DNA of 64,000 bases from positions 1-64,000 of the forward strand of contig NZ_JACCFQ010000001.1 in assembly GCF_013410215.1 (NCBI RefSeq), in the 5' to 3' direction. Both the position numbers and the translations under genes were made by a program. Below the pieces are notes generated by a model. That model saw only the letters and a program-made list of their open reading frames with translations. It was not told where the DNA came from and made no database searches. How positions within the stretch are numbered: the first letter of the stretch is position 1; each line of letters opens with the position of its first letter. Shown here piece by piece: positions 49,101 to 57,333 of this stretch. The DNA is from Nesterenkonia sandarakina. Its GTDB lineage: Bacteria > Actinomycetota > Actinomycetes > Actinomycetales > Micrococcaceae.

Positions 49101-49712
49101 GAGCACTTTCTGAGCTGGACGATTGGAGTGGTCATCACTCAGGCGAACGAACTGCTGGTACGTGAAGGCAGTATCGAGGCGCTCCCCGAAGACCTTGCAT
49201 ACTTCGTCCGGTATGGAATCGACACGACGATCGCCCATAACCTGCTCACGAGCGGCATCCGGTCACGGAGGGTGGCGCACGCGATCAGTCGCGGTGCCAC
49301 CGCACACGGACTGGACTGGCCGCAGGTCCGCGACTGGCTTCGCGGCCTCCACATCGACGGGTGGATAACGGAGTTCGCTGCTGCTCGACGGGAGATCGAA
49401 GATCTGCTCGAGTTCTGCCGCTCGCCGGCGATGAGTCCGCTGCGACAGTTGCTGGAGCAACACACGACCTCCGTTGAGCTACACACATCCACGGACGTGC
49501 CTCCGGTTGCTGGCACGATACCGGTCGAACTGCGGATCACGAGCAACTCCAAACCGATCGAGGTCTGGGCCTCAGGTACCGCCACCTTCCGAGTCGGAGT
49601 CATAGCCACTGCGTCACATGCAGATGTCTTCTTGCTTGATCTCAGCGGCCTGGAGTACAAAGCGGAAACAGATGGCATTTCAGTAATGATCCACGAGGTG
49701 CGACGACCTTGA
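46101..49712 (+). CDS. hamB: Hachiman-type HamB superfamily 2 helicase
   Basis: 1203 residues from GTG 46101, overlapping hamA by 16 bp; ATG 46125 is an alternative. Helicase motifs: I VPTSAGKTLIAQ (~333), Ia TPLRSLGREM, II VVDEAHLLAQ (~442), then VVLLSGVMGN, YHHAGLP (~660), IV-V ATSTLTDGVNLPVRTVLI and VI NAAGRAGRAGKETEGW (~727). This is the Ski2-like arrangement of HamB, with a ~300-residue N-terminal helical domain and a ~450-residue C-terminal part. HamB scans for damaged or foreign DNA and controls HamA. Slightly longer than typical. An IS110 relic follows the stop by ~50 bp. Confidence 0.85.
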   Translation: MDRALNPEMLAEALGEHSDGVLPTVAELTALIAEVEVRTFVEPTDIDDDLLRTAWYLHGVASAEQAEDLYTPARRQRAFAVSAHIFDLALNGPGRTIHYQLTLAFGAQVGYRRGDLDPNATAIWRRVDSHLDDPVPEAEESDSGDSSDRASNIAHTDHSQALGRLPRSLATMALRAGVAFLGLDVRRIQVLLSRWRADISSMRALINQDSLASTMFGPAESIAQAVGDLMDFLRYGDRDRLITAQVALRSVVNLESGQGDHDGRWVAVHLLHIAEGMKSSSVWSVLPDDTPPIVAQAFTVGTPPVLTLWPPQRDLLTRSDLNPLDPATRRMLLSVPTSAGKTLIAQLLICHHLVTQPGNVCYVTPLRSLGREMRQSLTGRIRILQKGLAADFADFGNVTIEHLFDLIGEPAESSVEVMTPERLSHLLRHDPTSVLERYSMFVVDEAHLLAQPGRGLLLETVLGAIMTTDARVVLLSGVMGNAHQIASWLNPKEAATLFESGWRGPRRLHALLYSNVEWSELDRLPSKSTTFTHIERYPITADLRVRPAEGAMRKLATSIDTPIGHLERKVRPPNASQRRRRRSDDSYDAFYKMCARTALRFLDAGTLLMILSQRAYARNAAQELVKRLEVTETTDDLCEFLIGRLGAEHPLIDCVRHGVAYHHAGLPIDVLDELEQAMRAETLRAMFATSTLTDGVNLPVRTVLICETRYEGQDPGQQLDGPRLLNAAGRAGRAGKETEGWIVLGLNHQPRPGDFDELHPADSDLEITSTLNSEAALARLAELETLVATTADALFTIAKGEAADFAAYVWFVLSAQERLADLAAEADLAGAIDGLLAFVQLQPDIAARWMALAEHVREQYEATPTESRLRWTLTGTTLASARRIEKIAITVAEQTTTLLSEMQHENGGSVSRPLTLEESMSVLDRSGALRALLELPEGAGVWKFKPSVGARTTIDVSIADALGAWLTGFNMPDLAQRMLPGVPDVSWRLEQTVDAVSGAFEHFLSWTIGVVITQANELLVREGSIEALPEDLAYFVRYGIDTTIAHNLLTSGIRSRRVAHAISRGATAHGLDWPQVRDWLRGLHIDGWITEFAAARREIEDLLEFCRSPAMSPLRQLLEQHTTSVELHTSTDVPPVAGTIPVELRITSNSKPIEVWASGTATFRVGVIATASHADVFLLDLSGLEYKAETDGISVMIHEVRRP

Positions 49713-49759
49713 TAAACGCAATCGACGCCTCTACCACCAACCAGACCGGTGTTGTCGAC

Positions 49760-50200
49760 ACTCCCTATGTCAGCCGCTTGTTCCCGCGGCGGTTGGCGAA
49801 CTCTCCACGGATGGAAGTCCCAGAACGCCTCGTGGTCGGTGCGATCCCCGCGTAGGAGGCCAGGTGGCCTGCGGTCTTGAAAATCTTCGCCCACCACTTC
49901 GGTGAGGATCCTGGCTGCGGTCCTGACTCCGATTCCGGGCATCGAAGTCAGGACCTCGTGAAGAGGGTGGGCCTCCACGAGAACCTCGACTTGGGACAGG
50001 ACTCCGGCGCGCTGCCGGGTGAGGTCTTGGAGCTGTTGGGCCAGTATCGGCGTGATCGTCGTCGCCGTCCCGGTGCCGGCGACCACCACCGTCTGGGCCT
50101 CCATGGCGGAGAAGATCTCTTCAGAGACTCGCTCTACGAGTCGCGGGTTGTACTTTTTGATCCGGTTGCGCACACTACCCCGCCCTCCGTTGGGCCGATG
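49760..50200 (-). pseudogene. IS110-family transposase relic
   Basis: On the minus strand: IKKYNPRLVERVSEEIFSAM, TPILAQQLQDLTRQRAGVLSQ and EAHPLHEVLTSMPGIGVRTA match the Transposase_20 half of IS110 enzymes. The first frame then shifts; in another frame ASYAGIAPTTRRSGTSIRGEFANRRGNKRL continues and stops near 49770. Both ends and the DEDD half are missing. It lies between hamB and a truncated PLD gene. Confidence 0.8.
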
Positions 50201-50315
50201 ATCCAACCCCAGCCCCTGTGAGGTTCGCAGACCCAACAAGTCCACGGGACCCAAGAAGGAAGCACTTCGCGTGTAGGCGCTCGCTATGGCGGATTTACAC
50301 ACAGGCGTCCGCCAT

Positions 50316-50540
50316 TCATCGCAAACCTTGAACAGACAGGTAGCCATTGACTACCGCCCCCGCGTCCAGCGTGGTGAGAAGGACAAAGGAGTGCGGCGAT
50401 TTTCGCGCGGATTCCGATAGGTCCCGACAAACGTCGTAGGACAAGTACGGGCTAGATAGGAAGACATCCCCATCAAGTGAAGCCAGACACTCACTGAGCC
50501 AAATGTCGGCCTTCTCAATTAACTCCATTGAGGTTGTCAT
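50316..50540 (-). pseudogene. Phospholipase-D-like protein, N-terminal relic
   Basis: 74 codons: an ATG start, then LSSPYLSYDVCRDLSESARK and FVLLTTLDAGAVVNGYLSVQGL, the typical beginning of PLD-like nuclease proteins. It ends abruptly after GLR where the sequence becomes unrelated, about 110 bp before the IS110 relic. The HKD catalytic motif is lost. Its ATG lies 105 bp from the ychF stop, so it was the first cargo gene next to ychF. Confidence 0.6.
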
Positions 50541-50644
50541 GACCAGATCCTAATCGAGCACTAGTGCCTGGTCCCTGGAGTGGATCGCAGTTGCGATGAC
50601 TAGAGCTCACGAGCCAAGCCAGCGAGACGTTGAATAAGAACTCG

Positions 50645-50680
50645 ACTAAACGTTGAAGCGGAACTCCACCACGTCGCCGT
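50645..50680. repeat. ychF 3' end, parent of the island repeats (copy 4)
   Basis: The last codons of ychF (VVEFRFNV and stop on the minus strand) contain the segment repeated at 41767, 43361 and 44931. The island extends from the 3' end of ychF toward lower coordinates, as expected for integration at the gene's end. Confidence 0.7.
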
Positions 50681-51731
50681 CCTTCATGATGTAGTCCTTG
50701 CCCTCGATCCGCACCTTGCCGGCGGACTTGGCGTCGGCCATCGACCCGGCCGCAACCAGGTCATCGAAGGAGACGATTTCGGCCTTGATGAAGCCGCGCT
50801 GGAAGTCGGTGTGGATCACGCCGGCTGCCTCGGGCGCCGTCGCCCCCTGGTTCACGGTCCAGGCGCGGGTCTCTTTCGGCCCCGCGGTGAGGTAGGTCTG
50901 CAGCCCGAGGGTGGAGAAGCCGACGCGGGCCAGCTGGTCCATCCCGGACTCTTCCTGGCCGTTAAGCTCGAGCATCTCGCGGGCCTCCTCCTCGGAGAGC
51001 TCCACCAGGTCGGCTTCGAGCTTGGCGTCGAGGAACACGGCGTCGGCCGGGGCGACCAGTTCGGCAAGTTCGGCCTGCTTCTCGGGCGAGTTCAGCACGC
51101 CCTCATCGGCGTTGAACACGTAGATGAAGGGCTTGGCGGTGAGCAGGTTCAGCTGGGCCAGCTGCTCCATGTCCAGCTTGTCCTTCTCGATGGAGCTGAA
51201 GATGGTGTCCCCGCGCTCCAGCGTCTCCTGCGCCACCAGGTAGGCGTCCAGCGTGGCCTGCTCGGCCTTGCGCCCCTTGACCTGCTTCTCCAGCTTGGGC
51301 ACCGCATTCTCCAGGGTCTGCAGATCCGCCAGCACCAGTTCGGTGTTGATGGTCTCCATATCCGAGGTCGGGTCCACCTTGCCGTCTACGTGGATGACGT
51401 TGTCGTCCTCGAACACGCGGACCACCTGGGCGATCGCATGGGCCTCACGGATGTTCGCCAGGAACTGGTTGCCCAGCCCCTCCCCCTCGGAAGCGCCCTT
51501 CACGATCCCGGCGATGTCCACGAAGGACACGGTCGCCGGGAGGATCCGCTGCGAGCCGAAGATCTTCGCCAGCGCGTCCAGCCGCTCATCCGGGAGATTC
51601 ACGATGCCCACGTTGGGCTCGATGGTGGCGAACGGATAGTTCGCCGCCAAGATCGACTGACGAGTCAGCGCGTTGAACAGGGTCGACTTGCCCACATTGG
51701 GAAGTCCTACGATTCCGATAGTCAAAGCCAC
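50646..51731 (-). CDS. ychF: Redox-regulated ATPase YchF
   Basis: 361 residues from GTG 51731 (MALTIGIVGLPNVGKST); a GTG two codons upstream is also in frame. G1 is GLPNVGKS; the NKxD motif is replaced by the YchF-type NADE (YVFNADEG), which switches specificity to ATP; the TGS-like C-terminus closes with KVRIEGKDYIMKDGDVVEFRFNV. It binds ribosomes and participates in stress response. The 3' end serves as the repeated att-like sequence. Core-genome gene. Confidence 0.96.
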   Translation of the reverse strand: MALTIGIVGLPNVGKSTLFNALTRQSILAANYPFATIEPNVGIVNLPDERLDALAKIFGSQRILPATVSFVDIAGIVKGASEGEGLGNQFLANIREAHAIAQVVRVFEDDNVIHVDGKVDPTSDMETINTELVLADLQTLENAVPKLEKQVKGRKAEQATLDAYLVAQETLERGDTIFSSIEKDKLDMEQLAQLNLLTAKPFIYVFNADEGVLNSPEKQAELAELVAPADAVFLDAKLEADLVELSEEEAREMLELNGQEESGMDQLARVGFSTLGLQTYLTAGPKETRAWTVNQGATAPEAAGVIHTDFQRGFIKAEIVSFDDLVAAGSMADAKSAGKVRIEGKDYIMKDGDVVEFRFNV

Positions 51732-51988
51732 GGTCACCTAACCTACCGCCCCGACGGACTCTCCGGCGACTTCCGAGGGCCTTAGGACCCTTCCGTGTTT
51801 CGCCGTAGAATGAGGCTCCGTTCACTATGTGGAACGGTTCTTCCGAGTTTCAGGAGATCCGACTCACATACCGCGCCTGTTCGCATCCTGGACACGCTGG
51901 ACCTGTGCCTAGGATGCCTGAGGCTTCATCACTCGCCGAACACTGATACTCAAGCGAACTGACACAGCACCGGAAGGAACATAATTTC

Positions 51989-54133
51989 ATGGCATCGGCC
52001 ACTCAAGACGTCCCGAGCGACGTCCCGAGCGATGTCCAGGGGGACGGCTCGTCAGGTACTCCTGCACGCTCAAAAGTGAATCTGCCGGTCTTCATCGGCT
52101 CCGCGGTGATCATCATCGCTTTCACCCTGTGGGCCTGGCTCGCGCCAGACACCGCCTACACCACCCTGGAATCCGTCTTCCTCTGGATCGGCGCGAACCT
52201 CGGCTGGTACTACATCCTGACCGCCGGCACCGTGGTGGTCTTCGTCCTGATCGTGGCCTTCTCCCGGGTGGGCCGGACCAAGATGGGACCGGATCACTCC
52301 ACCCCGAAGTACAACCTCTTCACCTGGACGGCGATGCTCTTCGCCGCCGGCATCGGCGTGGACCTGATGTTCTTCGCCATCTCCGGACCCGCCACCAACC
52401 TCACCACCGCACCGGGCAATGAGGCGGGCTCCTCCGGCGCCACCGAGATGGCCGTGCTCTGGACCCTCTTCCACTACGGCATCCCCGGCTGGGCGATGTA
52501 CGCCCTGATGGGCATGGCCTTCGGCCTCTTCGCCTACCGCTACCACCTGCCGCTGAGCATCCGCAGCGCGCTCTACCCGATCATCGGCAAGCGCGCCCAG
52601 GGCGCCACCGGCGACGGCATCGAGATCGCCGCCGTGATCGGCACCATCTTCGGGATCGCCACCAGCCTGGGCATCGGCGTGGTCTTCCTGAACTACGGCC
52701 TGGAATGGCTCTTCGGGATCGAACAGGGCACCGGCGCCCAGATCGGGCTGATCGTGCTCGCCGTGATCGTCGTGATCTTCTCCTCGGTCTCCGGAGTGGA
52801 CAAGGGTATCCGTCGCCTGGCGGAGCTCAACGTGGTCTTCGCCGTGGTCCTGCTGCTCTACGTGCTGATCGCCGGAGAGACCACCTACCTGCTCAACGCG
52901 CTGGTGAAGAACATCGGCGACTTTGCCGCGTTCTTCCCGTCCATGCTCTTCGACACCTTCGCCTACAACCCGCCCGAGGGCCAGTGGCTGGAATGGTGGA
53001 CGCTGTTCTTCTGGGCATGGTGGATCGCCTGGGCCCCCTTCGTGGGTCTCTTCCTGGCCCGGATCTCCCGCGGCCGCACGCTGCGCCAGTTCGTCGTCGG
53101 CACCCTGATCATCCCGTTCGGGTTCATCCTGCTGTGGATCTCGATCTTCGGCAACGGCGCCATCTGGGAGTTCCTCAGCGGGAACACCGACTTCATCACC
53201 AACGCGGTGGAGAGCCCGGAGGCCAGCTACTACCTGCTGCTGGAGCAGTACCCCGGCGCCACCTTCACCATCGGGCTCTCGGTGCTCACCGGGCTGCTCT
53301 TCTACATCACCTCCGCGGACTCCGGTGCCCTGGTGATGTCCAACTTCACCTCCAAGTCCCTCAGCGCCTCCGACGACGGGGCCCCCTGGCTGCGCGTCTT
53401 TTGGGCGCTGGCCACCGGCGCGCTCACCCTGGCGGTGCTGATGCTCGACGGGGTCTACACCCTGCAGATGGCCACGGTGATCATCGGTCTGCCGTTCTCG
53501 GTGGTGATGTACCTGCTGATGATCGGGGTCTGGCGAGCGCTGCGCATGGAGCGCTACAACCGGGACTCCCGGGAGGCCACCCTGCCCTGGATGGTCTCCG
53601 AACGCAGCCAGGGCTCCGGGGACCGCGGCGGCATGAGCTGGCGCCGTCGTCTGGCCAGGGGCATGCACTTCCCCTCCGCGAAGCAGGCCACCGAGTTCAT
53701 CGAGACGGTGGCAGCCCCTGCGGTGGAGGACGTCGCCACGGAGCTCAAGGAACAGGGCGCCGAGGTCAGCTGCGAGCGCGGCCTGGTGCCGGACACCGAC
53801 ATCCCGCACATCGACCTGCACGTCTACTTCGGCGAGCAGACCGAGTTCAAGTACCAGGTCTACCCGGTCGCCTACTCCGTGCCGAGCTTCGCACGCAGCA
53901 TGCGTCCCACCGAGGAGACCTACTACCGTGTGGAGACGTTCTCGGCCACCGGTTCCGAGGGACACGACCTCATGGGCTACACCCGGGAGCAGGTCATCGC
54001 CGATGTCCTGGACTCCTACGAGCGTCACCTGACCTTCCTCACCATGAGTGAGGAAGGTGGCCAGTCCGGCTCGCTGCACGCCGGAAGCAACATCCCAGAT
54101 GACTGGGACCACGACCGCACCAACGGAAGCTGA
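51989..54133 (+). CDS. betT: BCCT family choline/betaine transporter
   Basis: 714 residues with 12 predicted membrane helices and the BCCT hallmark WWTLFFWAWWIAWAPFVGLFLARISRGRT. The long C-terminal cytosolic domain (~170 residues, from WRALRMERYNRD on) is of BetT type, which senses osmotic stress. It heads betT-betB-betA with 9-bp gaps, so imported choline is passed to oxidation. GGAAGGA precedes the ATG. A GAAC-G-GTTC palindrome at ~51832 may be an operator, though no betI is seen. Confidence 0.92.
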   Translation: MASATQDVPSDVPSDVQGDGSSGTPARSKVNLPVFIGSAVIIIAFTLWAWLAPDTAYTTLESVFLWIGANLGWYYILTAGTVVVFVLIVAFSRVGRTKMGPDHSTPKYNLFTWTAMLFAAGIGVDLMFFAISGPATNLTTAPGNEAGSSGATEMAVLWTLFHYGIPGWAMYALMGMAFGLFAYRYHLPLSIRSALYPIIGKRAQGATGDGIEIAAVIGTIFGIATSLGIGVVFLNYGLEWLFGIEQGTGAQIGLIVLAVIVVIFSSVSGVDKGIRRLAELNVVFAVVLLLYVLIAGETTYLLNALVKNIGDFAAFFPSMLFDTFAYNPPEGQWLEWWTLFFWAWWIAWAPFVGLFLARISRGRTLRQFVVGTLIIPFGFILLWISIFGNGAIWEFLSGNTDFITNAVESPEASYYLLLEQYPGATFTIGLSVLTGLLFYITSADSGALVMSNFTSKSLSASDDGAPWLRVFWALATGALTLAVLMLDGVYTLQMATVIIGLPFSVVMYLLMIGVWRALRMERYNRDSREATLPWMVSERSQGSGDRGGMSWRRRLARGMHFPSAKQATEFIETVAAPAVEDVATELKEQGAEVSCERGLVPDTDIPHIDLHVYFGEQTEFKYQVYPVAYSVPSFARSMRPTEETYYRVETFSATGSEGHDLMGYTREQVIADVLDSYERHLTFLTMSEEGGQSGSLHAGSNIPDDWDHDRTNGS

Positions 54134-54142
54134 GGAGCATCA

Positions 54143-55636
54143 ATGAGCACAGCAGAACAGGTCTCCACGCTTTTCATCGACGGCAAATGGGTCCCCGCCC
54201 AGTCCGGTGAGACGCGCACCATCCACTGCCCCGCGGACGGCTCCGAAGTGGGTGTGGTCTCCGAAGCCGGCGAGGCCGACACCCTCGCTGCGATCGCCGC
54301 CGCACGCAAGGCCTTCGACTCTCACGTCTGGGCGGACACCCCCGCCGCGGAGCGCGGCGCGTTCGTGCTCGCAGTGGCCGACGCCATCGAGGCACGTAAG
54401 GACGAGTTCGCCCGGGCTGAGGCGCTGGACACCGGCAAGCGCTTCGTCGAGGCGCAGATCGACATGGACGACATCATCGGCTGCTACCGGCACTTCGGGA
54501 AGCTCGCCGACGTCGAGGCCGGCCGTCTGGTCGACGCCGGGGATCCCACCGTGATCTCCCGGGTCGTCTACGAACCGGTCGGGGTCTGCGGGATGATCAC
54601 CCCGTGGAACTACCCGCTGCTGCAGGCCGCCTGGAAGATGGCACCGGCCCTGGCCGCGGGCAACAGTTTCATCCTCAAGCCCGCGGAGCTGACCCCGCAC
54701 ACCGGAATGCTGATCATGGACGTCTATGACTCCCTGGGGCTGCCCGCCGGTGTGGCGAACCTGATCACCGGGCCCGGCGCCACTGCCGGCGCCCCGCTGT
54801 CCTCCCACCCAGATGTGGACATGGTCTCCTTCACCGGAGGCGTGGTCACCGGTCGCAAGATCGCCGCCACGGCCGCGGAGACGGTGAAGAAGGTCGCCCT
54901 GGAGCTCGGCGGGAAGAACCCCAATGTGGTCTTCGCCGACGCCGACTTCGACGCCGCCGTGGACAATGCGCTCAACGCCGGCTTCGTGGACTCCGGGCTG
55001 GTCTGCTCCGCAGGCACCCGGCTGATCATCGAGGAGTCCATCAAGGAGAAGTTCGTCACCGAGCTGGTCCGCCGTGCCGAGAACATCCGGATGGGCGGGC
55101 CCTTCGAGGAGGCCGCCGAGACCGGGCCGCTGATCTCCGCGGAGCACCGTCAGAAGGTCTATGACTACACCCAGCGCGGCATCGAAGAGGGCGCCACGCT
55201 GCGCACCGGGCACCACTTCGGCGGCGAGGAGCACCGCAACGGCTACTTCTACGCCCCCACCGTGCTCGACGACGTCAAGCGCGGCATGTACGTGGTGAAG
55301 GAAGAGGGGTTCGGCCCGGTGATCACGGTGGAGACCTTCACCACCGAGGCCGAGGCCATCGAGACCGCCAACGACACCATCTACGGCCTGGCCGGAGCGG
55401 TCTGGACCTCGGACAGCGGCACCGCACACCGGGTGTCCTCCCGGCTGCGCCACGGCACCATCTGGATCAACGACTACCACCCCTACCTGCCGCAGGCGGA
55501 ATGGGGCGGCTTCAAGCAGTCCGGCGTGGGCCGGGAGCTGGGCCACATGGGTCTGGATGAGTACCGCGAGGCCAAGCACATCTACGAGAACACCGAGCCC
55601 GCCGTCACCGGCTGGTTCAGCATGCCGGAGAAATAA
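54143..55636 (+). CDS. betB: Betaine-aldehyde dehydrogenase family protein
   Basis: 497 residues, aldehyde dehydrogenase superfamily. NAD-binding and catalytic parts are visible: MITPWNYPLLQAAWKMAPALAAGNSFILKP, SFTGGVVTGRKI, the general base ELGGKNPNVVF and the nucleophile in DSGLVCSAGTRL, plus the late EEGFGPVITV. It oxidises betaine aldehyde to glycine betaine with NAD(P)+. It lies 9 bp after betT and 9 bp before betA, with AGGAG upstream. Confidence 0.93.
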   Translation: MSTAEQVSTLFIDGKWVPAQSGETRTIHCPADGSEVGVVSEAGEADTLAAIAAARKAFDSHVWADTPAAERGAFVLAVADAIEARKDEFARAEALDTGKRFVEAQIDMDDIIGCYRHFGKLADVEAGRLVDAGDPTVISRVVYEPVGVCGMITPWNYPLLQAAWKMAPALAAGNSFILKPAELTPHTGMLIMDVYDSLGLPAGVANLITGPGATAGAPLSSHPDVDMVSFTGGVVTGRKIAATAAETVKKVALELGGKNPNVVFADADFDAAVDNALNAGFVDSGLVCSAGTRLIIEESIKEKFVTELVRRAENIRMGGPFEEAAETGPLISAEHRQKVYDYTQRGIEEGATLRTGHHFGGEEHRNGYFYAPTVLDDVKRGMYVVKEEGFGPVITVETFTTEAEAIETANDTIYGLAGAVWTSDSGTAHRVSSRLRHGTIWINDYHPYLPQAEWGGFKQSGVGRELGHMGLDEYREAKHIYENTEPAVTGWFSMPEK

Positions 55637-55645
55637 GGAGATTCC

Positions 55646-57202
55646 GTGGAGAAGACCACCTACGACTACATCGTGATCGGCGGCGGCTCAGGCGGCGCCG
55701 CCGTCGCCGCTCGCCTGTCCGAAGACCCCAACGTCACGGTGGCCCTGCTGGAGGCAGGACCTACCGACGCGGACAAGCCCGAGGTGCTCCAGCTCAACCG
55801 CTGGATGGAGCTGCTGGAATCCGGCTACGACTGGGACTACCTCATCGAGCCCCAGGAGAACGGGAACTCCTTCATGCGTCACGCCCGCGCCAAGGTGCTC
55901 GGCGGCTGCTCCTCGCACAACTCCTGCATCGCCTTCTGGGCGCTGCGCGAGGACATGGACGAATGGGAGGCGATGGGCGCCACCGGCTGGAACGCCGAGT
56001 CCACCTACCCGCTGTTCAAGCGCCTGGAGACCAACGACGCCCCCGGGGACCACCATGGCCGCAGCGGCCCGGTGAACCTGATGACCATCCCCCCGGAGGA
56101 CCCCTGCGGGGTGGCGCTGCTGGACGCCTGTGAAGAGAACGGCATCCCCCGGGTGCAGTTCAACACCGGAGAGACCGTGCTCAAGGGTGCGAACTTCTTC
56201 CAGATCAACCGGAAGGAAGACGGCACCCGTTCCTCCTCCTCGGTGTCCTACCTGCACCCGATCCTGGATCGTCCCAACCTGAGCATCCTCACGGACCACT
56301 GGGTGCGCGAGATCATCTTCGACGGCGATCGCGCGGTGGGCGTGGACACTGTGGACAACGCGTTCGGCCGGGCCCGGCGGATCAGCGCGAACAAGGAGAT
56401 CGTGCTCTCCGCGGGCGCCATCGATTCCCCGAAGCTGCTGATGCTCTCCGGGATCGGACCCGCTGAGCACCTGGCGGAGTTCGGGATCGAAGCCCGCGTG
56501 GACTCCCCCGGTGTGGGCGAGCACCTGCAGGACCACCCCGAGGCGGTCATCGCCTGGGAGGCCAAGCAGCCCATGACCGAGGACTCCTACCAGTGGTGGG
56601 AGATCGGGATCTTCGCCTCCACCCGTGAGGGCCTGGACCGGCCGGACCTCATGATGCACTACGGTTCGGTGCCCTTCGACATGCACACGCTGCGTCAGGG
56701 CTACCCGAGCGCGGACAACACCTTCTGCCTGACCCCGAACGTGACCCACGCGAAGTCCCGCGGGACGGTGCGGCTGCGCTCAAAGGACTACCGAGACAAG
56801 CCCAAGGTCGATCCGCGCTACTTCACCGACCCGGAGGGCCATGACATGCGCGTGGCCGTAGAGGGCATCAAGCTGGCCCGTGAGATCGCGGCGCAGCCGG
56901 CGATGTCGGAGTGGGCCGGTCGCGAGCTGTTCCCCGGTCAGGACACGCAGACCGATGAGGAGCTGGCGGACTACGTGACCCGCACGCACAACACGGTCTA
57001 CCACCCGGCCGGATCCGTGCGGATGGGCGCCGACGATGACGCGATGTCACCGGTGGACTCCCAGCTGCGGGTCAAGGGCGTGCAGGGGCTGCGGGTGGCC
57101 GATGCCTCGGTGATGCCCGAGCTCACCACGGTGAACCCGAACATCACCACCATGATGATCGGTGAGCGTTGCGCGGACCTGATCAAGGCGTCGAACGCCT
57201 AG
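55646..57202 (+). CDS. betA: Choline dehydrogenase (GMC oxidoreductase)
   Basis: 518 residues starting at GTG. YIVIGGGSGGAAVAARLSED is the FAD-binding GxGxxG; ARAKVLGGCSSHNSCIAFWA is GMC signature 1; LSAGAIDSPKLLMLSGIGP is signature 2; the catalytic His-Asn pair lies in YHPAGSVRMG and VNPNITTMMIGERCADL. It oxidises choline to betaine aldehyde at the membrane. AAGGAG precedes the GTG. Ends the operon with a strong terminator. Confidence 0.94.
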   Translation: MEKTTYDYIVIGGGSGGAAVAARLSEDPNVTVALLEAGPTDADKPEVLQLNRWMELLESGYDWDYLIEPQENGNSFMRHARAKVLGGCSSHNSCIAFWALREDMDEWEAMGATGWNAESTYPLFKRLETNDAPGDHHGRSGPVNLMTIPPEDPCGVALLDACEENGIPRVQFNTGETVLKGANFFQINRKEDGTRSSSSVSYLHPILDRPNLSILTDHWVREIIFDGDRAVGVDTVDNAFGRARRISANKEIVLSAGAIDSPKLLMLSGIGPAEHLAEFGIEARVDSPGVGEHLQDHPEAVIAWEAKQPMTEDSYQWWEIGIFASTREGLDRPDLMMHYGSVPFDMHTLRQGYPSADNTFCLTPNVTHAKSRGTVRLRSKDYRDKPKVDPRYFTDPEGHDMRVAVEGIKLAREIAAQPAMSEWAGRELFPGQDTQTDEELADYVTRTHNTVYHPAGSVRMGADDDAMSPVDSQLRVKGVQGLRVADASVMPELTTVNPNITTMMIGERCADLIKASNA

Positions 57203-57243
57203 ATCCTTCGCGCTGGGCGGATTCCGCCCGGCCGCTCACACAT

Positions 57244-57316
57244 CGAGTGTGCAATCTGTGCAGGTTTCTTCCCCGTTCGGGGTGGAAAAGCTGCACAGAT
57301 TGCACACTCGTTTTTT
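57244..57316 (+). terminator. Strong terminator of the bet operon
   Basis: CGAGTGTGCAATCTGTGCAG (57244-57263) pairs perfectly with 57291-57310 and is followed by six T. The loop adds TTTC/GAAA and CCCC/GGGG pairs, giving a nearly continuous 28-30 bp hairpin. It also stands downstream of the convergent phosphatase gene, so it may work in both directions. Confidence 0.92.
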
Positions 57317-57333
57317 ATGCCGGTTGTTCCGGA

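Noticed and set aside
50811-51785. 324-codon plus-strand frame opposite ychF
   Set aside because: Shadow of ychF, Leu/Gly/His/Val-skewed.
52070-54112. 680-codon minus-strand frame opposite betT
   Set aside because: His/Gln/Gly/Asp-rich shadow of a high-GC gene with no family motif; betT on the plus strand has clear BCCT signatures.
54140-55579. 479-codon minus-strand frame opposite betB
   Set aside because: Antisense shadow; the plus strand encodes a complete aldehyde dehydrogenase.
55688-56749. 353-codon minus-strand frame opposite betA
   Set aside because: Low-complexity Val/Gly/His shadow of the GMC oxidoreductase.
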